Assembly: GCF_050286925.1 (NCBI RefSeq)
Contig: NZ_JBFWFX010000001.1
Span: 62,001-126,000, forward strand
Reading direction: 5' to 3'
Origin: Caloranaerobacter sp050286925
Lineage (GTDB): Bacteria; Bacillota; Clostridia; Tissierellales; Thermohalobacteraceae
Length of the DNA: 64,000 nt
Below the pieces are notes generated by a model. That model was not told the origin of the DNA, did no database searches, and saw only the letters and a program-made list of their open reading frames with translations. The position numbers and the translations under genes are program-made. Within the stretch, counting starts at the first letter, position 1. Each line of letters begins with the position of its first letter. This document shows positions 7,690-14,375 of the stretch, in pieces.

Positions 7690-8367
7690 TTGAATAGCGT
7701 TAAGATTCTTATTGTTGAAGATGAAGACAGAATGAGAAGGCTGATAGGAGATTATCTAAAAAAAGAAGGGTATATTGTAATAGAAGCTGAAGATGGAAAG
7801 TTGGCATTAGAAAAATTTTTTAATGATAATATAGATTTAGTTATACTTGATATAATGCTGCCAGAATATGATGGTTGGACTGTTATGAGAGAGATCAGAA
7901 AAGAATCAAATGTGCCTATTATAATTTTAACTGCAAGAAGTGAAGAATCAGACGAATTATTTGGATTTGAACTTGGAGCTGACGAATATGTTACAAAACC
8001 ATTTAGTCCTAAAGTATTAGTAGCAAGAGTTAAGGCTTTACTTAGAAGAAGTAATTCTTTTTCTGAAGAAGATATATTGAAAATCGGTAGTTTGGAGTTA
8101 GATTTAAATGGTCATAGAGTATTTAATAATGGAGTTGAAATAAAATTGACTCCTAAGGAGTATGAACTGTTGGTTTACATGGTTAAAAATAAGGGGAAAG
8201 CTTTAAGTAGAGAAACTATATTAAATGGAGTTTGGGGATATGATTACTATGGAGATTTGAGGACAGTAGATACTCATATTAAAAGACTTAGATTAAAACT
8301 TAAGGAAAACAGTCATATTATTGAAACGGTAAGAGGAGTTGGATATAGATTAGAGGTGAAAGAATGA
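7690..8367 (+). CDS. OmpR/PhoB-family response regulator
   Basis: About 225 residues. TTG 7690 is chosen because GGAGGTG lies at 7677-7683, and the upstream in-frame TTG at 7675 would overlap the ribosome site itself. The receiver domain (1-120) has the acidic pair EDED near the N-terminus, phospho-acceptor Asp54 (LVILDIMLPE), Thr in ILTAR and Lys in YVTKPFSP. The winged-helix DNA-binding domain (130-225) ends with RTVDTHIKRLRLKL and VRGVGYRLE. It overlaps the kinase gene by four bases (ATGA). Confidence 0.95.
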   Translation: MNSVKILIVEDEDRMRRLIGDYLKKEGYIVIEAEDGKLALEKFFNDNIDLVILDIMLPEYDGWTVMREIRKESNVPIIILTARSEESDELFGFELGADEYVTKPFSPKVLVARVKALLRRSNSFSEEDILKIGSLELDLNGHRVFNNGVEIKLTPKEYELLVYMVKNKGKALSRETILNGVWGYDYYGDLRTVDTHIKRLRLKLKENSHIIETVRGVGYRLEVKE

Positions 8368-9860
8368 AAAGGTCATTAAAAACTAAATTGTTTTTAAGTA
8401 TTTTATTATTAACTTCAATAATTTTAAGTTTAGTATGGTTTTTTAATGTTAAGTTTTTAGGTTCTTACTATATAGAGAGGAAAAAGGACAATTTAGTATC
8501 ATATAGCAATTATATTAAGAACATATATAAAGGTGATATAGAGAAAATATACGATGAGTTAGAAAAAATAGAAAATCTAATAGGTGGAAACATTACGATA
8601 GTGGCAAGTAATGGAGAAATAGAATATCCTATATCATATAAACCACAGTACGGAAGACAGGGAAGAGGATTAATGAGAGGTGGTTTAGGTAAATATATTT
8701 CTATTTCAAAAGAAGATTTAAAAAATGTATTAGCAGGTAATACTGTTATAAATATTTCTAAACATCCAAAATTTGATATAAAAATACTTTCCGTTGCTGC
8801 TCCTTTGAATGACAATAAAGTATTAATAATTCAATCATCTGTAGCATCAATTGAAGAAGGAATAGACATAATTAAGGACTATTATATATACATAGCAATT
8901 GTTTCCCTAATAATTGGCATAATATTGACCTTTATACTTACGAAGATAATTACAGAACCTATTGTAAGGTTAAACAAGGTAGCACGAAAAATGGCAAATT
9001 TAGATTTCAGTCATAAATATAAGGTTGTAAGCAGAGATGAAATAGGGCAGTTGGGAGAAAGTTTGAATTATTTATCTGAAAAATTAAGTTTTACAATAGA
9101 TGAATTGAATAAAGCAAATGAAAAGTTAAAAAAAGATATAGAAAAAGAAAGACAATTAGATAGAATGAGAAAGGAATTTATTTCAAATGTTTCTCACGAA
9201 TTAAAAACTCCAATTGCTCTTATTAAAGGGTATGCAGAAGGGCTTAAAGATAACGTTATAGAGGATATTGAGAGTAAGAATTTCTATTGTGAAGTTATTA
9301 TGGATGAGGCTGAAAAAATGAGCAAATTAGTCAAAGATTTGCTTGACTTATCACAGTTAGAATCTGGTCATTATTCATTAAATAAAGAAAAATTTGATAT
9401 ATGCAAGCTTGCAGATAAAGTTTTAAATAAATATAGTCCGATATTTAAAGAAAAAAATATAAAAGTTAGCATACAAAAAGATAATGATAAAATATGCGTT
9501 AATGGAGACAAAGTAAGATTAGAACAGGTTTTAGTAAATTTTATTAATAATGCTTTAAATCATATAGGTGCAGAAAGAGTTTTAGAAGTTACTATTAAGC
9601 AATTAGCTAATAAAGTAATTGTAAGCATTTATAACAGTGGAAGTTTTATACCTGAAGACGAGATAGACAGAATATGGGAAAGTTTTTATAAGATTGATAA
9701 GTCTAGAGCTAGAAAATATGGTGGAACAGGCTTGGGATTATCAATAGTAAAAAATATTTTAAAGCTTCATAATAGTAATTATGGAGTAAGGAATATAAAG
9801 AATGGGGTTGAATTTTGGTTTGAATTAGAATCATTATCAATTGATAATAAAAATTGTTAA
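8364..9860 (+). CDS. Sensor histidine kinase
   Basis: 498 residues with two membrane segments (about 10-30 and 170-195) around an extracytoplasmic sensor of about 140 residues, which contains a glycine/arginine stretch (GRQGRGLMRGGLGKY). A HAMP domain (about 195-250) follows. The HisKA domain has His278 in VSHELKTPIALIKGYAEGL, and the HATPase domain has N (FINNALNHI), G1 (YNSGSFIPEDEIDRIWESFYKID) and G2 (GGTGLGLSIVKNIL) boxes. It pairs with the regulator before it. The signal is unknown; the neighbouring secreted protein and CDF gene suggest envelope or metal stress. Confidence 0.95.
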   Translation: MKRSLKTKLFLSILLLTSIILSLVWFFNVKFLGSYYIERKKDNLVSYSNYIKNIYKGDIEKIYDELEKIENLIGGNITIVASNGEIEYPISYKPQYGRQGRGLMRGGLGKYISISKEDLKNVLAGNTVINISKHPKFDIKILSVAAPLNDNKVLIIQSSVASIEEGIDIIKDYYIYIAIVSLIIGIILTFILTKIITEPIVRLNKVARKMANLDFSHKYKVVSRDEIGQLGESLNYLSEKLSFTIDELNKANEKLKKDIEKERQLDRMRKEFISNVSHELKTPIALIKGYAEGLKDNVIEDIESKNFYCEVIMDEAEKMSKLVKDLLDLSQLESGHYSLNKEKFDICKLADKVLNKYSPIFKEKNIKVSIQKDNDKICVNGDKVRLEQVLVNFINNALNHIGAERVLEVTIKQLANKVIVSIYNSGSFIPEDEIDRIWESFYKIDKSRARKYGGTGLGLSIVKNILKLHNSNYGVRNIKNGVEFWFELESLSIDNKNC

Positions 9861-9960
9861 TACATACTCTTAAATATCATTGAAATTTAGGGGTTACATT
9901 TAGTTGAAGTATATAATATAATGTAATATATCAATATCAATTGAAAATGGGGTGTGATTA

Positions 9961-10929
9961 TTGAAGAATAATGTAGTAGACGAAAATAAAAGATATAAAA
10001 TTGCAAGCAGGGTAACGTGGATAACAATAATTTTAAATGTAATACTGGCTGTAGGGAAAATAATTGTAGGTCTTATTTCTAACTCAAATGCTATATTAGC
10101 TGATGGAATTCATACGATTTCAGATATAGGAAGTTCAATTGGGATTGTTATAGGTTTTTTTATTGCGAAAAAACCTGAAGATGAAGAACATCAATATGGG
10201 CATGAAAAAGCTGAAACTATTGCGGCATTTTTACTTTCATTGATGTTGATTGCAGTGGGAGTAAAAACAGGAATTTCTTCTTTGAAACTTATGTTATACC
10301 AAACTACAAGAATACCTGCTATAGAAGCTATTTGGGCAGCTGGTATATCGATAATAGTTAAAGAACTTCAATTTAGAATGGTTATGAACGTTGGGAAGAA
10401 AATTAATAGCAAGGCATTAATAGCTGATGCATGGCATCACAGGTCAGATGCTTTATCATCTATAGCAGCATTGTTTGGAGTTGTTGGAGCTAGAATGGGC
10501 TATCCATTACTAGATCCTCTGGCTGGATTAATAGTATCTATAATAGTTGTAAAGGTTGGAGTTGAATTTTTTATACATGGATATAATGAGTTGATGGATG
10601 TATCGATTGAAGAAAGTAAATTGTATGAAATTGCAGAAAGATTAATGAAAAACACTAATATAAAAAATATAAATGATATTAAAGTTAGAAAACACGGTTC
10701 AAAAGTATATGTTGATATAAAAATTTGTGTAGATCCTGATATAACAGTTTATATGGGACATAGTATAGCTGAAGAGGTTGAAGAAGAAGTTAAGAAAAGT
10801 TTGGATAATGTAAAAGATGTTATGGTGCACGTGAATCCTTGTTCAAATCATGAAGAAACAAATTGTTTAGTATGTAAAAATAAAACAAGTAAATATGTAA
10901 GTAAATGGAATACAAAAGATGAGGAGTAG
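9961..10929 (+). CDS. Cation diffusion facilitator (CDF) metal efflux protein
   Basis: 322 residues with six membrane segments in residues 10-205. Metal-site motifs are visible: the aspartates in ADGIHTISDIGSS (second helix) and the HxxxD pattern in ADAWHHRSDALSS (fifth helix). The C-terminal cytoplasmic domain (about 210-290) has the ferredoxin-like fold with YVDIKICVDPDITVYMGHSIAEEVE, and a final Cys/His-rich tail (NPCSNHEETNCLVC) could bind metal. Fe/Zn/Mn export is the family role; specificity cannot be read from sequence. It starts at TTG 9961 behind GGGGTG. Confidence 0.92.
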   Translation: MKNNVVDENKRYKIASRVTWITIILNVILAVGKIIVGLISNSNAILADGIHTISDIGSSIGIVIGFFIAKKPEDEEHQYGHEKAETIAAFLLSLMLIAVGVKTGISSLKLMLYQTTRIPAIEAIWAAGISIIVKELQFRMVMNVGKKINSKALIADAWHHRSDALSSIAALFGVVGARMGYPLLDPLAGLIVSIIVVKVGVEFFIHGYNELMDVSIEESKLYEIAERLMKNTNIKNINDIKVRKHGSKVYVDIKICVDPDITVYMGHSIAEEVEEEVKKSLDNVKDVMVHVNPCSNHEETNCLVCKNKTSKYVSKWNTKDEE

Positions 10930-10933
10930 AGTC

Positions 10934-10962
10934 TTGTTAAACATACCTCTGTATGGTATAAT
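10934..10962 (+). promoter_or_regulatory. Promoter with CsoR-like pseudo-palindrome before ccdA
   Basis: TTGTTA (10934-10939), 17 bases and TATAAT (10957-10962). A 17-bp pseudo-palindrome ATACC-TCTGTAT-GGTAT at 10943-10959 fills the spacer in the same position as the operator at 5254. Confidence 0.55.
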
Positions 10963-10991
10963 CAAATAAACAAGAATTTAGGAGGAGAAAA

Positions 10992-11678
10992 ATGACCGAT
11001 GTATCAATTCCTATAGCGTTTAGTGCAGGAATTCTTTCTTTTTTATCTCCATGTGTACTTCCTTTAATACCAGCGTATATAACGTATATTACAGGTACTG
11101 CATTTGAAGAAGAGCTTGCAAATAGGAAGTTTTTAGCTGTATCTAGAACTTTGGGATTTGTTATTGGTTTTACTATTATTTTTATGATAATGGGAATTTC
11201 AGCAAGTCTTGTTGGACAAATGTTTATTAAGTATAAAAGTATATTTACTAGAATTAGTGGAATATTGATAATATTTTTTGGATTAAATATGATGGGTTTT
11301 AAGTTTGGGTTTTTAAATAGAGAAAAAAGAGTGAAAATTCCTAAGATTACCAATTGGTTTAGTTCAATACTTATGGGAATGGCTTTTGCTGCTGGATGGA
11401 CTCCGTGTATAGGGAGTGTGTTAGCAACTATATTGATCTATGCAGGGACGACTGCTACCTTATCTAAAGGGTTTTATTTATTATTATCTTATTCTATTGG
11501 ATTAGCAATTCCTTTTATTTTAACTGCACTTCTTATTAATCAATTTAGTAAGTTTTTAATTAAGTTTGAAAAAATTATCCCATATATTATGAGGATAAGT
11601 GGTGTCATAGTAGTTAGTTTTGGTGTATTAATATTTTTAAATAAAATGTACTTAATTTCGAATTTTTTTCTTAGATAG
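10992..11678 (+). CDS. ccdA: CcdA-family thiol-disulfide membrane transporter
   Basis: 228 residues with six membrane segments. The two essential cysteines are present: FLSPCVLPLIPAY near residue 21 and AAGWTPCIGSVLA in the fourth segment. CcdA/DsbD-beta proteins carry reducing equivalents from cytoplasmic thioredoxin across the membrane. The thioredoxin-like lipoprotein-type gene directly downstream is the expected acceptor. AGGAGG precedes the ATG. Since no cytochrome c genes are near, the pair probably keeps extracytoplasmic thiols reduced rather than serving cytochrome maturation. Confidence 0.93.
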   Translation: MTDVSIPIAFSAGILSFLSPCVLPLIPAYITYITGTAFEEELANRKFLAVSRTLGFVIGFTIIFMIMGISASLVGQMFIKYKSIFTRISGILIIFFGLNMMGFKFGFLNREKRVKIPKITNWFSSILMGMAFAAGWTPCIGSVLATILIYAGTTATLSKGFYLLLSYSIGLAIPFILTALLINQFSKFLIKFEKIIPYIMRISGVIVVSFGVLIFLNKMYLISNFFLR

Positions 11679-11699
11679 AACCGGATGGAGGTATGGAGT

Positions 11700-12284
11700 A
11701 TGAATAAAAAGCTTGTTATAGTAGTTGTTTTAGCTATAACTTTAGTGGCTGTTTTATCTTATGTATCTTATAATACAGTACCAAATAGTATTAAAGAAGA
11801 CAGTTCAAATGAAGAAAAAATAGAGATTGAAGATGAAAGTTTAGTAGAAGAAGTTCTGCCAATGCAAATAGGAAGTATTGCACCAGAATTTACTTTAGAA
11901 ACTTTGGAAGGTAAAATGGTTTCTTTAGAAGATTACAGAGGGAAAATTGTATTAATAAATTTTTGGGCTACATGGTGCCCATATTGTGTAAAAGAAATGC
12001 CAGACTTAAACAGATTATACCTTGAAAACAAAGACGATAACTTTGTAGTTTTAGGGATAGATGTTGCAGAGAATAAATCTAAAGTAGAAAACTTTGTAAA
12101 GGAAGGAGGATATGAATTTCCTATTTTATTAGATAAAACAGGTAAAGTTGCTCAAAATTATCTAGTTAGTGGTTTACCTATGTCAGTTATGATAGATGAA
12201 AAAGGAAGGATTAGAGCACTACACTTAGGTATGATGACATATCCACAGATGAAGGAAATGTTAGATAGTGTAAGGAGCAAGTGA
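11700..12284 (+). CDS. Membrane-anchored TlpA/ResA-like thioredoxin
   Basis: About 194 residues from ATG 11700; this start is chosen for the GGAGG at 11689-11693, and an in-frame upstream ATG (11685) overlaps that site. A single N-terminal anchor (KKLVIVVVLAITLVAVLSY) is followed by an acidic spacer and a TlpA-type domain (about 55-194) with the redox site FWATWCPYCVKEMPDL and cis-Pro in SGLPMSVMID. It is located outside the membrane and probably receives electrons from CcdA. The stop lies five bases before the lgt-like gene, so the three genes form an operon. Confidence 0.93.
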   Translation: MNKKLVIVVVLAITLVAVLSYVSYNTVPNSIKEDSSNEEKIEIEDESLVEEVLPMQIGSIAPEFTLETLEGKMVSLEDYRGKIVLINFWATWCPYCVKEMPDLNRLYLENKDDNFVVLGIDVAENKSKVENFVKEGGYEFPILLDKTGKVAQNYLVSGLPMSVMIDEKGRIRALHLGMMTYPQMKEMLDSVRSK

Positions 12285-12288
12285 TAGT

Positions 12289-13029
12289 ATGAATTCTTAC
12301 TTTTTTATATATAAATCAATAGGGATTAGTTGGTTTTTGTTTTTGACCATAATTTCAATATTTATTAGTTATTATATAACCATTTATATAGGTAAAGATA
12401 GAGGGCTTAAGAAAGATGAAGTAGACGATATGTTTTTTATATTGGTTATATCGGGATTTATCGGAGCTAGATTAGGTTATGTTGTATTTAACTTAGATTT
12501 ATACAAGGGACATTTGGAATATATTTTCTCTATAAATCATGTAAATCTAAGCTTATTTGGAGGGGTTATAGCAGGTCTGATTACACTGATAATTGTATCA
12601 AAGAAAAATAAATTTTCTTTTTATTATTTGTTTAAAATATTTCTTATTCCATTTTATTTTAGTATGTCTTTAGTAATATGGTCTTTGTTTTTTGAAGGTC
12701 GTTTGATTGGTAAAGAGTATAGTGGGTTTTTATCCATATACCATTTATCTGCTTACAGACATCCAGTTGTACTTTATTTGTCGCTTATATTTATCGTTGG
12801 ATTAGCCATAGAAGCAATAAACATAACAAAATCTTCTATCTTAAATAAATTAAGGAAGATTTTGTTGAAATCCAATACGGAAATTATATTAAAAATATCT
12901 ACAATAATGAAGGATAATAATTTCCTATGGATTATAAAAAGAGGAATTTTGGGGAAGTATGTTTCTTATTTAGTTTTCGTTTTAATTTTGGTAAGTTATT
13001 ATTTAATTAGGACAAAATTAGCAATTTAA
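12289..13029 (+). CDS. Divergent prolipoprotein diacylglyceryl transferase-like membrane protein
   Basis: 246 residues with about six membrane segments. Lgt-like features are GFIGARLGYVVFN, NLSLFGGVIAGL and YRHPVVLYLSL. The catalytic His of true Lgt (the FHGG-type motif) is replaced here by Phe (LFGG), so transferase activity is doubtful. It may be an Lgt-fold paralogue tied to the ccdA-tlpA pair. Residues about 180-217 (KSSILNKLRKILLKSN and following) are encoded entirely by a copy of a dispersed palindromic repeat read in frame, inserted between the last two membrane segments. Confidence 0.7.
   Translation: MNSYFFIYKSIGISWFLFLTIISIFISYYITIYIGKDRGLKKDEVDDMFFILVISGFIGARLGYVVFNLDLYKGHLEYIFSINHVNLSLFGGVIAGLITLIIVSKKNKFSFYYLFKIFLIPFYFSMSLVIWSLFFEGRLIGKEYSGFLSIYHLSAYRHPVVLYLSLIFIVGLAIEAINITKSSILNKLRKILLKSNTEIILKISTIMKDNNFLWIIKRGILGKYVSYLVFVLILVSYYLIRTKLAI
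12825..12938 (+). repeat. Double-palindrome repeat, copy 1 (inside coding sequence)
   Basis: AACAAAATCTTC/GAAGATTTTGTT flank the first half, and GGAAATTATA with ATAATTTCCTATGGATTATA form the second half. Same order as copies at 16742 and 38896. Confidence 0.8.
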
Positions 13030-13050
13030 TATGAGAATAATTAAAACGGA

Positions 13051-13108
13051 TTGACTTAAACTAATAAATATATTAGAATTATGTTTAGAAAATACCCTTA
13101 TAGGGTAT
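13051..13108 (+). promoter_or_regulatory. Promoter and CsoR-type operator of the HesB-like selenoprotein
   Basis: TTGACT (13051-13056), 17 bases and TAGAAT (13074-13079). A perfect palindrome ATACCC-TTATA-GGGTAT lies at 13092-13108, just after the expected transcription start, where a bound repressor would block elongation. Confidence 0.7.
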
Positions 13109-13200
13109 ATAAATTAATAAAGATAAACTTATATATGAAAATAAAGTTATTGCTTATGCATAAGGCTTGTTTTCATAATAGTTATGATAGGAGGATAGTA

Positions 13201-13500
13201 ATGAAGGTAGAAATAACACAAGTGGCTCAAGAGAAATTAAAAGAAATAATGGATGAAAAAGGAGCAGCATCTCAAAGTGTAAGGATATATATTGCAGGCT
13301 TTGGATGAGGTGGTCCAAGTTTTGGGCTTGCTCTGGATGAGCAGAAAGAAAATGACGAAAGCTATACAGTAGGGGATATTAAATTTGTAGCAGATAAAGA
13401 TGTTACTTCTCAATTTGATTATTTCAATATCGATTATTTAAATGACTGGTTAAGAAGAGGATTTTATATTACTACAAATGGAGGATATTCTTCTTGTTAA
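13201..13500 (+). CDS. HesB/IscA-like selenoprotein
   Basis: 99 residues if TGA 13306-13308 is read as selenocysteine. The reading is MKVEITQVAQEKLKEIMDEK, then IAGFG-U-GGPSFGLALDE, then a complete C-terminus ending YITTNGGYSSC. Cys homologues have GFGCGGPSFGLALDEQ, so the TGA replaces the conserved cysteine. AGGAGG lies before ATG 13201. HesB-like selenoproteins are an established predicted bacterial selenoprotein family. The role is unknown; A-type Fe-S or sulfur-species handling is the family inference. A terminator follows directly. The CsoR-type operator links it to the copper/thiol genes nearby. Confidence 0.92.
13309..13340 (+). promoter_or_regulatory. Possible SECIS hairpin of the HesB-like gene
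   Basis: CAAG (13316-13319) pairs with CTTG (13327-13330) around the loop TTTTGGG, with outer pairing TCC/GGA. It is weaker than the other two SECIS candidates. Confidence 0.4.
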
Positions 13501-13507
13501 TTTAAAG

Positions 13508-13534
13508 GCAGAACCTTTTGGTTCTGCTCTTTTT
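13508..13534 (+). terminator. Terminator after the HesB-like gene
   Basis: GCAGAACC/GGTTCTGC with TTTT loop and a T run. Confidence 0.85.
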
Positions 13535-13547
13535 CTTTTGAAAATAA

Positions 13548-13620
13548 TTTTAAATATAATTTCCATTTATGGATATGGGCAAAATCTTCCTTATAATTTA
13601 TTTAAATCGAAGATTTTATT
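13548..13620 (-). repeat. Double-palindrome repeat, partial copy 4
   Basis: The reverse complement contains AAATCTTCGATTTAAATAAA, AGGAAGATTTTGCC and ATCCATAAATGGAAATTATA. It is the first half of the element only. Confidence 0.65.
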
Positions 13621-13632
13621 CTAAATATAAAA

Positions 13633-14196
13633 TTATTTTTTAAAAATAGTATATACAAAAACGTCAATTCCATCTATATTTTCTGCTGTAGCTTGTAGTT
13701 TGAAATTTGGATTTAATCCATTTACAAATGCTTCTTTCCAAGTCCTATCTAAATCGTATATTATACTATAATTTATTCTGCACTCTCTCCAGGTATCAAT
13801 TAAAACCTGTTTTTTTACATAGAATTTTATTATATTATTGTCTTTATAAGTTATATTATAACTGTTGTTTAAACTTTCTTCGAAGTTATAATCTTTAATT
13901 ACTTTATAAATATCTTCTGCCGATTTTATATTGCAATTTTCCTTTATTTTTTTTCCCCAATTATAACCATGATGTTCATATACATATGTTGTCAATTCTA
14001 ATCCTGCTCTTTTCCAATTATTTAATGCGGCTTTTACTAATTTTAAATAGTTATTCTTTTTATTTTCCTCAAGAAGAGTAAATTTCTTAATTAGTGGGTT
14101 GATAACATCATTTGGGAAATTGATTTTGAACACTTTTATTATACTATTTTCCATGTCTTTCAAAAGTTCTAGTCTTATATTTTCGTTATTATGCAA
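13633..14196 (-). CDS. Hypothetical protein, possibly ATC-hydrolase-like
   Basis: 187 residues with no signal or membrane segment. An N-terminal helical half contains a conserved-looking HHGYNWGKKIKENCNI segment. The C-terminal half has WRECRINYSIIYDLDRTWKEAFVNGLNPNFKLQATAENIDGIDVF. The motif order (HG-x-x-W-GK, then a Cys, then a GxNP segment) is reminiscent of the L-2-amino-thiazoline-4-carboxylate hydrolase family, but this is a weak similarity judged by eye. It is a single gene convergent with the HesB-like selenoprotein, and its reading frame is intact. Confidence 0.65.
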   Translation of the reverse strand: MHNNENIRLELLKDMENSIIKVFKINFPNDVINPLIKKFTLLEENKKNNYLKLVKAALNNWKRAGLELTTYVYEHHGYNWGKKIKENCNIKSAEDIYKVIKDYNFEESLNNSYNITYKDNNIIKFYVKKQVLIDTWRECRINYSIIYDLDRTWKEAFVNGLNPNFKLQATAENIDGIDVFVYTIFKK

Positions 14197-14303
14197 AATA
14201 TCACCTTCTTGTAATACATAAATGAATAGCTTTATTGTTAGACTATTTTTAAATCTATTTTTATGGTAACCAGAAATTTATTAAATATCATGCAAAAAAT
14301 TAT

Positions 14304-14360
14304 TTGATTAAAAGAAAGTAGTATGCTACAATAAAAATACACCCCACATGGGGAGGGGTA
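14304..14360 (+). promoter_or_regulatory. copA promoter and GC-rich palindromic operator
   Basis: TTGATT (14304-14309), 17 bases and TACAAT (14327-14332). Downstream, CCCC-ACAT-GGGG (14342-14353) lies within ATACACCCCACATGGGGAGG. It resembles a diverged CsoR operator. Confidence 0.6.
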
Positions 14361-14375
14361 GAAAGGAGGATATTG

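Noticed and set aside
13081..13200. Upstream extension of the HesB frame to ATG 13081
   Set aside because: It would start inside the promoter, before the operator palindrome; AGGAGG sits only before ATG 13201, where the family N-terminus begins.
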